DNA from: Sinohyriopsis cumingii
Lineage: Eukaryota; Mollusca; Bivalvia; Unionida; Unionidae
Direction of reading: 5' to 3'
NCBI GenBank assembly: GCA_028554795.2
Contig: CM068842.1
Location: 53,643,608-53,707,607 of the forward strand
DNA length: 64,000 nucleotides
Part shown: piece by piece, positions 36,043 to 48,138 of the stretch
Position numbering within the stretch: the stretch's first letter is position 1
Layout of the letters: every line of letters starts with the position of its first letter
Position numbers and translations under genes: made by a program
Notes under the pieces: model-generated
Database searches by the model: none
What the model was told of the DNA's origin: nothing
The model's input: only the letters and a program-made list of their open reading frames with translations

Positions 36043-36180
36043 AGTAGCTTCTCATGGGTCGGTGGTTCTTTCCTGGGGTTTTCCTGGGTTCTTCCATCAC
36101 CATTAATACTGGCCACCATGCATAGCCTATCATGTGCTGAAAAATGGCGTTAAACCCTACAACTACAACTACAACAACTC
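36043..36180 (+). repeat. SINE family B fragment
   Basis: AGTAGCTTCTCATGGGTCGG through ACTGGCCACCATGCATAGCC to GCTGAAAAATGGCGTTAAAC, with an ACAACT-rich tail. This is the 3' half of the family seen complete at 46540 and 60773 on the minus strand. Confidence 0.75.
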
Positions 36181-36509
36181 ATCAGGTTGAATTCCCTCAC
36201 CAACTTTCATGAACTTAGGGATTATATGGTGCTAAAAACTACCAAAACCTACATGTAAAAACCAGACCAAAGTCTGTAAAATGTGGAGTACAGTTCACAA
36301 CAGCTTATTTCTATGGTAATGGTGTGGTACTAGCAGAAATGTATATATTCATCATGTCCAATAATGCTAGCATATCAAAACTTGAGAAATTAACATAAAA
36401 TACACAATTTTAGCAAAGTCAGTGAAGCATGTAATACAGGTCACCATGCCCAGCTTCTGTTATTAGGTGTGGTACTCATCACGATGCATCTCCTCACCAA
36501 ATTTCATGA
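36181..36509. repeat. degenerate dispersed repeats
   Basis: More TCACCAA(A/C)TTTCATGAA phrases as in 35451-36042. No gene. Confidence 0.4.
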
Positions 36510-38040
36510 ATCTAGGTACACCACTCTCCTGATAACTTGCACCCTGAAAACTTGTGAACCTGCGTTTAACATGGAGTCAGGCGTGGATCCCATTTTTTAA
36601 ACCAGAAAATGCCCAAAAAATTTATCCCTATTTACTGTACTTTAAGAAAATCAATTAAATTAACCTACTTAATCATAACTGTGAATAAAGATAACAATGC
36701 AACCAAGCTAAATGAGTACTTCGTAAAATAAAAAGAGCTTTATTTCACAGATATGGACCAATGTGGGGAAAACAAGTTTATGAGAATTCCTGAATTTGCA
36801 AGTAGAGATATCCTGGAGGATGATAAGAAGTTTCACTGTTACTTGCAATGAAATCATGGTATCAATATTTCACTAACTGAACATTTCGAAAATTGAGTTT
36901 TGATGTAGACGATTGTCTTATGAAATGTTGTAGGGTTTTTTTTATTATACAAAAAGGAATCTTGTTTGGTAGTGCATCAGCAGTTAGTCTGGTTCCCTGC
37001 TTTATTGACTCCTTGTTTCACAAAATACTAGATACATACCACTCAAGGAACGAGACTAATCAACAAAATGTATGGTGTTGGTTGTTGAAACCAGTTGGAA
37101 TCATGTTTTTGATCTTTCGGTTTTTTGGACATTTAGAAAAGAAATGTAATTTATACAGATTTATGAGCAACTTCATCGGAGAAAGTGCTTTATTGACAAT
37201 TATTCTCAATGCAATTATAAAACAAGAATTCAGTCATTACAGCCCAGTCGCCCCCCCTCCATAGTTCTCTGGATGTTGAGCAGATTTTCGGGAGGTCCCT
37301 TGGCAACTCGTGCTCTTGCTGATAGTGTGGTCTATGTTTTTGGACCCTGATGTGTGCAAGTTATTGAGACAGGTGTATAACATCTACAGGGTGCTAAGAC
37401 CTATTTGGTCATGAGAAAATGCAAAGCATAAACCAGTAAAATGTGAAATGGATGTCAGTGACTTTGTTTTGTGCTATGGCACTGACAGAGATGCATCAAA
37501 TTTTCTAATTTAATGACTCAGCATACACAGGGCTTAAGAAATAGCTAAAAAAAACACTTTTATCAGTGAAATATGAACTAATAGTCAAAGTGATATATAT
37601 CTGTAATGAGTGTATAATACTCTTAAAGATGTAACCCCCCCCCACTTTCATAAATCTAGGTATAACAGTCAATATACAGGGGGCAAAATACTTCGCTGGT
37701 CACAAGTTAAATGCAAAAAGTTAATCAAAGCCAATACAATTTAAACATAGGGAAACAAACATAAACTACAAAAGTTAATCAAACGTCAGTGATGTGACCT
37801 AAATGCATGACAAAGGTGTAGAACGTATTAAGATGTATCCCATCATGAAGTTTCAGATTATTGATTTAGGAGGATTTATACAGTGTGCAAAAAACCTGAG
37901 CTATCCCCCTCCCCTGTAGGCAGGTGCTATGAAACCTGCTAAAACTGATGCCTAGGACCTCCGAAGAATAAAATGGTTGACATTAAATGAAGGTAAACAT
38001 TTGAATATGCTTTTTCCATACAAATGCTGCTGCCAATGGT
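36510..38040. repeat. dispersed repeat block, copy 2, and degenerate repeats
   Basis: Counterpart of 34840-35450 with about 570 bp of other sequence (36610-37180) between its two halves. The 123-residue plus frame at 36893-37264 ends inside the repeat and is not supported as a gene. 37500-38000 holds further decayed phrases. Confidence 0.5.
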
Positions 38041-38263
38041 GGTATAATTGCTGACTTTTACTTCAGGTATACTTGCTGACTTCTACTTTGGGTATAGTTG
38101 CTGACTTCTACTTCAGGTATAATTGCTGACTTCTACTTCAGGTATAATTGCTGACTTCTACTTCAGGTATAATTGTTGACTTCTACTTTAGGTATAATTA
38201 CTCACTTCTACTTCAGGTATAATACTCACTTCTACTTCAGGTATAATTGCTGACTTCTATTTC
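38041..38263. repeat. 25-bp tandem repeat, 9 copies
   Basis: Units GGTATAATTGCTGACTTCTA plus CTTCA, with small variants, immediately downstream (minus sense) of the hydrolase stop codon. They probably lie in its 3' UTR or flank. Confidence 0.95.
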
Positions 38264-38361
38264 ACAGAGGTGAGCTAAAAATGGACACACATCTAGTTTG
38301 AGAATTGCACAGAAGTGGCAAACACAACAGAAAATGCTACCATTGCTATGAATGATAAAAC

Positions 38362-38433
38362 TGTCAAGTCCATCTTCAGATTTCTTGTCAAGTCCATCTT
38401 CAGATTTCTTGTCAAGCCCATCTTCAGATTTCT
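38362..38433 (-). repeat. 24-bp tandem repeat, 3 copies, over the stop codon
   Basis: Units of 24 bp (TGTCAAGTCCATCTTCAGAT plus TTCT on the plus strand). The hydrolase stop TGA (38424-38426) lies inside the unit nearest the coding region, so the following units repeat the same Gln-Glu-Ile-stop text in frame into the 3' UTR. Confidence 0.85.
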
Positions 38434-38670
38434 TGCTTCAATTTTTCAAACACTAGAGGATTGACTGATGACCCTAGGGTTGGACTAAGGCGCGGACTAA
38501 GATGTGGACTAAGATGTGGACTAAAATGATGATTAAAGTGTGCCTCATCAAACCGTCTGCTAACAGAGTATTCAGCGCTGCCAGAATCTGCATTGTCACT
38601 GAGCCCTTCACCACTCTGGGACAGTTTCTTTATCAGGTTGATAATCAAGGCAGTCCATCCAGTCTGGTGG
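38424..38670 (-). CDS. GH63-like glycoside hydrolase, exon 4 (last exon)
   Basis: Acceptor TTAATTTCAG precedes the exon. Its first base completes the Ser codon started in exon 3, giving SHQTGWTALIINLIKKL, the conserved end of the catalytic barrel in this family. A variable tail of about 65 residues follows, with a Ser-Pro repeat (HLSPHLSPRLSP, a 12-bp unit), and ends FEKLKQEI-stop. The tail's repeat is polar and probably disordered. The terminal stop lies in a 24-bp tandem repeat. The fit of sequence, phase and acceptor makes this a confident exon. Confidence 0.9.
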
Positions 38671-39059
38671 CTGAAATTAAATAAAGAACTAAAGGATTAG
38701 GGTTTTACACTCACTTTTGAGGTCTTTGGTACAATTCCTCTTGCAGCCATTATTAAGTCTGTGATGGTCTGTCTATGTATTTTTTAAGTAATGCTGGAGA
38801 AAATTCAATTTTTAAAAACTGCCAACCCCAGATGTCATCAGACTTTATTCCCAAAACTACATTACAACATTCCTATGTATAACACACATGCAGCTCTAAA
38901 AAGTATAGATTTGTATCTGTCATTGTGTCTACACATCCTGGTTCGCACTGCTCACTTGAAATTCTATATTTAAAAAAACCCAGCACAGATCCTGATTTGC
39001 TGACAGTATATGTGTTGTCAAAGCTGGGTCGATGCTGTCTGCAGTTCATAACATGTCAA
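38671..39059 (-). other. intron 3, left part
   Basis: AT-rich intron sequence between the last exon and the minisatellite; nothing else seen. Confidence 0.7.
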
Positions 39060-40868
39060 TATATACAGTACTCCACCACTTACCATCCAGACTGATCAAC
39101 ATGCCAGTATAGACAGTATTCCAACACCTACCATCCAGACTAATCATGATGCCAGTATAAATAGTATTCCACTACTTACCATCCAGACTAATCATGATGC
39201 CAGTATAGACAGTATTCCAACACCTACCATCCAGACTAATCATGATGCCAGTATATACAGTATTCCAACACCTACCATCCAGACTAATCATGATGCCAGT
39301 ATAGACAGTATTCCAACACTTACCATCCAGACTAATCATGATGCCAGTATAGACAGTATTCCAACACCTACCATCCAGACTAATCATGATGCCAGTATAG
39401 ACAGTATTCCAACACTTACCATCCAGACTAATCATGATGCCAGTATAGACAGTATTCCAACACCTACCATCCAGACTAATCATGATGCCAGTATATACAG
39501 TATCCCAACACCTACCATCCAAACTAATCATGATGCCAGTATATACATTATCCCAAAACCTACCATCCAAACTAATCATGATGCCAGTATATACAGTATT
39601 CCAACACCTACCATCCAGACTAATCATGATGCCAGTATAAATAGTATCCCAACATCTATCATCCAGACTGACCACCATGCCAGTATATATAGTATTCCAA
39701 CACCTACCATCCAGATTAATCAATATACCAGTATAAACAGTATCCCAACACCTACCATCTAAACTGATCACCATGCCAGTATAACAGTATCCCAACACCT
39801 ACCATCCAGACTAACCATGATGCTAGTATAAACAGTATTACAACACCTACCATCCAGACTAATCATGATGCCAGTATAAACAGTATCCCAACACCTACCA
39901 TCCAGACTGATCACCATGCCAGTATATACTCTATTCCAACACCTACCATCCAGACTGATCACCATGCCAGTATAAACAGTATTCCAACACCTACCATCCA
40001 GACTGATCACCATGCCAGTATAAACAGTATTCCAACACTTACCATCCAGACTAATCATGATGCCAGTATAAACAGCATTCCAACACCTACCATCCAGACT
40101 GATCACCATGCCAGTATAAACAGTATTCCAACACTTACCATCCAGACTAATCATGATGCCAGTATATACAGTATTCCAACACCTACCATCCAGACTAATC
40201 ACCATGCCAGTATAAACAGTATCCCAACACTTCCCATCCAGACTAATCATGATGCCAGTATATACAGTATTCCAACACCTACCATCCAGACTAATCATGA
40301 TGCCAGTATAAACAGTATTCCAACACCTACCATCCAGACTGATCACCATGCCAGTATAAACAGTATTCCAACACTTACCATCCAGACTAATCATGATGCC
40401 AGTATAGACAGTATTCCAACACTTACCATCCAGACTAATCATGATGCCAGTATATACAGTATTCCAACACCTACCATCCAGACTAATCACCATGCCAGTA
40501 TAAACAGTATCCCAACACTTACCATCCAGACTAATCATGATGCCAGTATAAATAGTATCCCAACATCTATCATGCAGACTGATCACCATGCCAGTATAAA
40601 CAGTATCCCAACACTTACCATCCAGACTAATCATGATGCCAGTATATACAGTATTCCAACACCTACCATCCAGACTAATCACCATGCCAGTATAAACTGT
40701 ATTCCATCACCTACCATCCAGACTGATCCCCATGACAGAATATACAATATCCCAACACCTACCATCCAGATTAATCATAATGCCAGTATAAACAGTATTC
40801 CAACACCTACCATCCAGACTAATTATCATGCCAGTATATACAGTGTTGCAACACCTACCATCCAAAAT
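39060..40868. repeat. intronic minisatellite, 48-bp unit, about 37 copies
   Basis: Units contain ACCATCCAGACTAATCATGA, TGCCAGTATA and CAGTATTCCAACAC. Because 48 is divisible by 3, the minus strand stays open for 208 codons (39172-39798) and 305 codons (39768-40685), each unit spelling GRCWNTVYTGIMISLD. The two frames differ, and neither has a start or splice context of its own. About ten units carry ACTTACC, which on the minus strand reads GGTAAGT, a consensus splice donor. The array lies in intron 3 of the hydrolase gene, in sense orientation. Confidence 0.95.
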
Positions 40869-41912
40869 AAAGCCAATCTTTAACCTCTGTCAAGGTCTAA
40901 TTTAGCAGTGGTGGCAAAATAATACAGAATTATACTTATTTTGCACAGACATCTTCTGCTTTTAAGGAGGATGATCTACATGTATGGTCCAAACTTTCAT
41001 ACAGTCACTGCTCTAATGCTTGTGAAAAACTTGGTTTTGTTCCAAGACAAGGGACATAACTTGTATGCTTTGGCCAAAGAGTACATCTATGCCATTTGGC
41101 CCTGATGTATTTGTATGCAATATTAGACAAGCTTTATATGAATTCCAGATAATTAAGTTTTTAATATTACAATCAATGTGAAACACTTGTATTTACACCA
41201 CAGAAGTTATAAATGAATGAAGGACCATGTATTAGCCTTTCCAACATTATGAAAACTTAATACCTATGTGCTTTAAAACCAGTTTGCAGACAGTTATTTA
41301 ATAAGTGAACTCTGTCATTACTTATCACCTGATTGATGGTTTCATAGTCTCTTTGGTATAATTATTGTTAACCCAAGCAAACACAGTTTAAGAAAAGCAA
41401 CTCAAATGAAAAAGTGCAATGGAGGAACTAATTTGTCTTATTTCCATGAAATTAAATGACAGCATAGTTACTAACAGCTTAGGTGTAATGTATTGCTGTG
41501 AAAGATTCTTGGTTCACTTTATCCAAATTCTGGCAGAACAGATGGTTTTCTACAAAAACAGAGGAACAATGAAGTAATGGAAAACCATAATGGAAATCCA
41601 TGTCCACACCACTCTCATCTCCCATTCAAAACAAAATTCCCAATTCAAACCAGCAGCATGAAAAGCTACTTAGGTCAAGTGGATATGTATATAAACTGAT
41701 CCAACAAATTTAGTTTGCCTAGAAAATGCAGTTTCTGCATAATGTTGCTGGTTTTAAATGAAAATGTCAATATCAAGAAAAGTACAAATGAAAACAAAAG
41801 TCCCTCGAAGGGAGTCATGCTCTACTGGGACAAAAGAATTTTCAGAAATTCAAGATAAAACTATATATTCCTTTTAAATGCTGTTTTTCCTCTGATATTC
41901 TTCAGCAAAAAC
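40869..41912 (-). other. intron 3, no further gene
   Basis: CpG-depleted: I count no CG in 41101-41400. Nothing coding seen. Confidence 0.6.
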
Positions 41913-42097
41913 AAGATTTCAAATTAGCTGCTAAGGTGGACATGTCACTAAGATTTCAAACTAGCTGCTATGGTGGACATGTCACTATGATTTCAAATTA
42001 GCTGCTATGGTGGACATGTCACTATGATTTCAAATTAGCTGTTGTGGTGGACATGCCAATAAGATTTCATATTAGCTGCAAAGGTGGACATGTCACT
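41913..42097. repeat. 37-bp tandem repeat, 5 copies
   Basis: Units AGATTTCAAATTAGCTGCTA and AGGTGGACATGTCACTA begin at 41913, 41950, 41987, 42024 and 42061. Confidence 0.95.
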
Positions 42098-42119
42098 AAG
42101 ATGATCAAAGAAGGAGAGT

Positions 42120-42760
42120 AGTGACAACATGTTTAACGTAGTACTCAATGGCAGCCACATTGGATGTATGACTTGGCACTATTTTCATTTAGGATCAACC
42201 AGTTATCGTAAGAAATCTATTGCTGAAAACTCCAAATTGATATATCCATCCATTTGGACAAAAGTAGAGATAACAATATTTTCAAGATATAATTTTCCAT
42301 TCAGGTAGCAAGAACAAGATTTTTAAGGTGTCTCCTGTGGAGGCCATACTGGAGATCGGATCTGCACCATTTTCATTTAGGATCATAAGTCTTTCAAGAT
42401 GGCTGCCATGGTGGCCAAAATGGATGTCAGATCACAGCCATTTTCGTTTAGGACCAACTAGACATCACAAGAGTCTTTCAGTGAGAACCCCATGTTGATA
42501 TGGCCATCCATTCAGGAGGAGTAGTGAGAAAGAAAATAAAATTTCATGATGGCTGCTATGGTGGATGTCAGACTGACACCATTTTCAGTTAGGGCCAACT
42601 AGACATCATAAGAAGTCTTTTAGTGAAAAATGCATGCTAATATGACCATAAGTTCAGGAGCGATAACAAAGCTGTAAAGATGGCAGACACATCTGATTTC
42701 CATGCAGAACCATTTTCATTCTGGACCAACAAACCATGGGATGAATGTGTGTATATAGTT
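42120..42760. repeat. dispersed repeat, about 4 degenerate copies
   Basis: Repeated phrases ATGGCTGC(C/T)ATGGTGG, CCATTTTC(A/G)(T/G)TTAGGA and TCTTT(C/T)AGTGA(A/G)AA, spaced about 110-150 bp. The same phrases return at 63530-64000. The repeat may have seeded the 37-bp array next to it, which also contains GCTATGGTGGACAT. Confidence 0.6.
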
Positions 42761-43577
42761 TCAAGACAGTCTAAAGTACTATAGAAGCAGTAGTGAAAAG
42801 AAACATGCTAATGGGTGGACTGATGTCAAGTGATGGACAGTGGACAACTGACCATCCCCTAAGTTCTCCTGATCTGACAGTCCTGTCAATTTTTTACTGT
42901 AAGTTAGACCAGTTTTCAGTAATGTATATCAAAATATCATGTACTGCCATTAAAAAGTTGGAAAACTTGCATTTAAAAAGATCAAAGTTATATTTGAGAC
43001 AAATGCAGCATTGGTAAACATTATGTTCAACTGAAATGTTTGTAAAGTACACTTAGACCTTAATTACCTCCAGTACAGTTTCAGTTTCAATAACTGCAGT
43101 TCCAAACCCTACAGAGCACAATGGCTTATTGCTATCTTTCAAGTTTAAGTAATTTTTTCAAATTTCACATGATGATAGCAACCCTATTTCCCAACACAAG
43201 ATATATACAAATCATCACAATTCTAATCAATGTAATTGTTGCTCTTCTGGCATTTTTCCATAAAAAAATCTCAATATTCCTTTTTATTCTTCTGTTTTAA
43301 CTATTAACACTTTTTAAGAGGATTATTTCTCTTTCATCTTGAACATGTATCATGTTGTTAGATGCCATTTTTTAAAAATTCTATAAATGCAATAGCCTGA
43401 TCATGCCAACATTTTGCATGAATTTTTTTTGGCAGTTTAAAGGATACGAGTGTGTGCGTGATTTGGATTTTTAACGTAGCTTTAACAATTTTTCAGTCAT
43501 ATCCCTACGATGTCTGCAGTGTGACAGTTTATAGTGATCTGAAGTACTCCAATAAAATAGTCTTAGACTAGTTCCCT
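42761..43577 (-). other. intron 3, no gene seen
   Basis: AT-rich intron. The 74-residue plus frame at 42793-43017 is not supported. Confidence 0.5.
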
Positions 43578-43871
43578 GACCAACTCCACTGAATCTAATA
43601 TGAAACCCATATCCAAATGAAACAATGACCAACTCCACTGAATCTAATATGAAACCCATATCCAAATGAAACAATGACCAACTCCACTGAATCTAATATG
43701 AAACCCATATCCAAATGAAACAATGACCAACTCCACTGAATCTAACATGAAACCCATATCCAAATGAAACAATGACCAACTCCACTAAATCTAATATGAA
43801 ACCCATATCCAAATGAAACAATGACCAACTCCACTGACTCTAATATGAAACCCATATCCAAATGAAACAAT
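43578..43871. repeat. 49-bp tandem repeat, 6 copies
   Basis: Units ACCAACTCCACTGAATCTAA, TATGAAACCC and ATATCCAAATGAAACAATG begin every 49 bases from 43578. They are nearly identical, so recent. Confidence 0.95.
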
Positions 43872-44518
43872 GACAAGCATGTATATGGATTTTAACTCAA
43901 CAATAATATTTTGGTAATTTTTGTCTTTATTCCGTAGCTCCATATTTTAAGGGTAATTTTTTTAAGACTTACAATCAAATCACAAGAGTTAGAGCTAAAG
44001 ACTAATACAAAATTAAATCTTCCTAAATTACTTGGAAATCTGGAAAGGTCGCATATACATGCATAAAAACAAGCTACTAATTATGTTTGCCTTAGTTCAA
44101 GAGGTTTCTGAGTAACTGTGCTAACACCTGTTTTAATGACAAAGTCAAATTTCAAACACTGCTAAAAATGTTTCTTGTGTTATAATAATACATTAGATTC
44201 AGAATGGACAGATGGACAGCAGTCAAACAATGTGTCACCTTCTGCTACCAAACTGACTGCAGCTATTAAAAATGAAAAATTAATTTTGGAATTTCATATC
44301 CAGTTACCTTGACCTCTGATCTTTCAATTTTAGAATCGACAGTGTGCTGCCTTGCTCTCAGACTTGGTGCCCGAATCAATTCAGATTTAGGTGGAACTCA
44401 AAAAACAATTTTAGCTCCTGTTATCTTGACCTTGTGACTGAGAATGAATGCTTAGTTTATATTACTTATGAATTTTGATGAAAACTGGACACAGTTGTAC
44501 AGCTACAACTAAATTTAC
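43872..44518 (-). other. intron 3, right part
   Basis: AT-rich; contains a TTGACCTCTGATCTTTC phrase of the degenerate repeat type. No gene of its own. Confidence 0.6.
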
Positions 44519-44615
44519 CTTGCTCCACATCCACGTCCATTATCCCCATGGAAATACTCGTAGAAGAGACAGAGGTCCTTGAAATGAGGGTCTGTGGCAT
44601 ACTTTTCTTCATTAC
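44519..44615 (-). CDS. GH63-like glycoside hydrolase, exon 3
   Basis: Bounded by acceptor TTCTGTCGACAG and donor GTAAATTT. The 97-bp exon completes a Gly codon with exon 2 and reads [20 protein letters not shown], then [11 protein letters not shown], and leaves AG for the next exon's C (Ser). [11 protein letters not shown] is the most conserved block of the family near the C-terminus. Its Glu probably corresponds to the catalytic base of clan GG glycosidases (inference from the GH63 fold). Confidence 0.92.
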
Positions 44616-46539
44616 CTGTCGACAGAAAATAATATTTGCTGGTCAAACTTATGAAAATGTTAAAAGATAATAACTTTCTTATCAATCCAGAGCTTCCAAA
44701 ATGCCAACAATTGCCAGACATGTTACAGACAAGCTAAACTGACTGGTTGCTAACATGGCATTCTAGGCATTTTCACAGAATGCCAACAATTATTCCATTC
44801 AATTCTTTAGTGATTATGTTCTTCCTAATTAATCACACACCAGGTAGTTCAACAGTGTAAGAGAATGCAGTGTGTTGAAAGCCTATCTATCTATCTCTAG
44901 ACTTCTAAAAATTGTATAACTAAATGACTGCCTTTATATTTAATTAACACTCACATCTCTGTGATCACCATAAAAAAAATTCACACCTCTTTAAGACCAC
45001 TTTTCCACTGCAGTAAAGGAGGTCTTTCAAATGGGAGAACACTGTGTACATCATATATACAATGTAAAGGAACTTTTTATGGTTTCCTGCTCCTGCTAGT
45101 GCTCAATGGCACCCATGTACCAGAAGTTATTCAGTTTAAGCCTGACTGAAGCAACAAAGTTTGTATCTGCAGAAAGGTGTGGAAGACCTTTATGGTAACT
45201 GGATTGGGTAAGTACAGTGTGACCCTGCTATAGCATGCTCCATTATAACATGAATTCAGATATAACACAGTTGTGGTATGGCTCCGAAATTTCATATACA
45301 AGTACTTTTCTCATACACAATTTTTGTTTCTTTCTTTCTTAAAAGTATGAAAAGTAGCATTTAGAAAGTTTATTATCATTTTGGGGGAAGAGAGAATTCT
45401 AATATAAGAAGATCGTGCCATGGCTCCTGCAGTTTCATATACAAGTATTTATCTCGTACATGAAAATAGTTTTTCTCCATAAAAGTACCAAAAATAATGA
45501 GTAAAAAGTTTATCCAGGGATAATGCTGGGTTTCACCGATGTCAAAAGTTGCAACTTATTTTCATTACTGGCAACAAAATACACCATCTAGTTATACCCC
45601 CCAGACACTGTTGGCTGTTTAAACTTGTATTTACAACTTGGATTTGGAGTGAAGAAATTCAGACATACCATGAAAGAAAGAAACAAACTTCATATAAATG
45701 CATTGGAATTTATATATTTCTAGATAAACAAATTCATTGTTCATATTGACTAACCACCTCAGCAGTGCACAGTTGGCCTGAGTACTGTATGCTGTAAGAT
45801 CTCGGCATTTTGTTTTTTTTAAACATTTCTGGTAGCAGATTAACCAGACGAGTTACTAACTCGTAATGGATCTTTCTGACAAAATAGCATTGGATTATTG
45901 GTCACATGCTAGTAATTTATTTTGATAGACCTCTGTGTGTGGATGGTAAGTAAAATTCCTCTTCCTTTTGCTCACTGAATTAAATCCTTCAGAACACTTA
46001 TATTTTCTGTAGTAATCCCTGTCATAACAGAACACCTGTGTATTCATCGTCTGTTGGCCTTTGTTTTAAAATTCTGATGCATGCATGAAAGGTAGTGTCA
46101 TTCCGCCAGCAGAAATGTTACACACACAAATAACACCAAAAAAAAACAACAAACAAAAATGGAGATCTACTTGCTGGTCTGTCTATGCTACTGGGATTAG
46201 GTACAATTGATCAATTTTTGAAACCAGGAAAAGTAACTGCAACAATCAACAAAATGACAGCTAATTTTGTTTTTAAAATGTAACCAGAAAAAATAGTTTT
46301 TGATCTCAACGCTTGTTTGAATGTAAGGTCACATGGTGAAAACGTTCATGAGGTGTGAGATTTCGGAGCATGCTGAGCATATCAAGCAATTAAGTCAAGA
46401 TACCAAGGCTTGAGGGATTATGTTATGTTCCATGTACTTCAAGTAGTGCCCAAGAGCACATTCTGACTCATGTAGTGCTGTCTCAATTGAAATTTTAATA
46501 AAGGCCAGTGACCATCTTCTAATTTTCTGCTGTCAGTTG
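44616..46539 (-). other. intron 2, left part
   Basis: No gene. 45220-45510 contains a diverged direct duplication of about 150-180 bp (ATGGCTCC, then GTTTCATATACAAGTA, then TAAAAGTA). The short frames at 44961-45149 and 45549-45749 are not supported. Confidence 0.5.
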
Positions 46540-46785
46540 CTGTTGTTGTTGTTGTGGGGTTTACCGCCATTTTTCAGCACACAATAGGCTATGCATGGCG
46601 GCCAGTATTATTGGGGAGGAAGAACCTGGGAAACCCCCAGGAAGAACCACCGACCCACGAGAAGCTACTTGCAAGCTTTCTCACATACCCACACTGGCCG
46701 AATCCTAGACTCGAACCCACACAGACAGAGGTGAGATGGCACTGATCCATAATGAAAAGCACTTTAGACCACTCGGGGCCCCCTC
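46540..46785 (-). repeat. tRNA-derived SINE, family B, full length
   Basis: On the minus strand: head GGCCCCGAGTGGTCTAAAG (A box) and GGTTCGAGTCTAGG (B box), body with TGTGAGAAAGCTTGCAAGTA and ACTGGCCGCCATGCATAGCC, then an (AAC)n tail at 46540-46556. Its match at 60773-61017 is also in minus orientation and in the same gene. The head is Ser/Leu-tRNA-like. Confidence 0.85.
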
Positions 46786-47958
46786 TACTGTCAGTAATTT
46801 GTTTTAGGTTATCAAGCCTGCTTTTGTCATTAGGTCACTAAACCATCCAATCAGAACTGGAGACAGATTAAATCCACCAAAAGGGAATCCAAACAACAAA
46901 TCATGAATGCTTTAGTCAGAGTTATCCTAAACCATGTTTCATAAAATAATAGCTTCAGCAAGGTTTTAGTCCGAGTGGAGCCATGTCCAAACCAAAGTTC
47001 CATTTAGGGAACAAGGTACAAGAATGTCAAGAAACAAGCAGTAGTGACCTTTGATATGGGCAAACTCCTCAAAGAATCTGAGGAAAAAGATAGCAAGCCA
47101 AGAAAACAAGGATTCTGAGATGATAATGCTGCCTCAGTCCAATAAATCATGCCAATTTCCCTCATACATTTTCAAAGTGGAAGGCCTTCTAACTTGTCTG
47201 CTAGAATATTGAACCTGCCAAGAACATGTCAGATCTGGATTATAATCCAGTGTTTGGGAGCACCTGCAAAGTCAGGACCATGTTGCAAAGGTTGGGTGAC
47301 CTGATAGACTCTGTATTGGAGGAGGATGGACACCACCACCAAGTTGCTAGCCTTTATGATGATCCTTCAAGGCATGAAAGGCACTGACTGATTTTCATTT
47401 CCATAAGGTTGATATAAAGGGTCCTTGACTACCATTGATTGTGGAGAAGAGGCCAACAGGCTTCAATACTACCACCATCACCAATAAAACCACAGGAACT
47501 GGTGTACTGTGTTTCTATGAAGTCTGACTTTTCCAAAGATTCTGGAGATTTGATTTCAGAACAATGCTACAATTATTTACCTTTATGATGTCAAACATGG
47601 TTATGGTATAAAACGGATTTGTCTCATGTTTACAAGAACTACATTCTGATAAAATATATACGAATTATAAAGAATAATAAAAACTAGTTCACATATTGAA
47701 ACGAACTTCACTTCTTGGGTAGTAATGAATACCTTATATACCAACCCCTCTGCTAAAGAAAACTTGAAAAACTTAGTGAAATTTGACAAAATGTTCAAAA
47801 GCTTGGTTTTTGTGGAATCAAATGGACTTTAAAAAACTTTAATATTGACCTTAGTCTAGGTGTGAACAGACATATGTACAGACATGCACACAGATGCCAA
47901 CATGATGGCTATGTCAAGTTTCTGCAAAGGTGGGCACTATAAATAAAATTAACTATAC
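46786..47958 (-). other. intron 2, right part
   Basis: CpG-poor intron sequence, no gene or repeat recognised. Confidence 0.5.
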
Positions 47959-48138
47959 CATGACATGGTCGGTGGCCATTTAGGTCAGGAATGAACAACT
48001 CTGCAAGTCGACGGGACAATTCCTTGGCAACATCCCTGAGCCGCATGTAATTCCCAGATCTTGTGGGACACTCGACCTTGAGACTCTCTCCGTAAAAATA
48101 GTCAAAGCGTTCCAGATTCTCAATCAACAGATAGTTCA
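47959..48138 (-). CDS. GH63-like glycoside hydrolase, exon 2
   Basis: Acceptor TTTATTCTTGCAG and donor GTATAGTT bound a 180-bp exon. Joined to exon 1 it reads MNYLLIENLERFDYFYGESL, then KVECPTRSGNYMRLRDVAKE and LSRRLAELFIPDLNGHRPCHG, ending with one base of a Gly codon completed by exon 3. The order NYLLIE, VECP.GSGNYM, ELSRRL, NG.RP.HG is that of the YMR196W-like family. The donor GTATAG is weak, which could allow intron retention. Confidence 0.92.

Noticed and set aside
36893..37264. 123-residue plus frame with hydrophobic stretches
   Set aside because: Its second part lies in a dispersed repeat also found at 35.15 kb, and it has no recognised domain or splice context.
39172..40685. Long minus frames (305 and 208 codons) with 16-residue repeats, looking like a repeat protein
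   Set aside because: They arise because the 48-bp minisatellite unit is a multiple of three. The two frames are out of phase, sit inside an intron and have no start or splice signals of their own.
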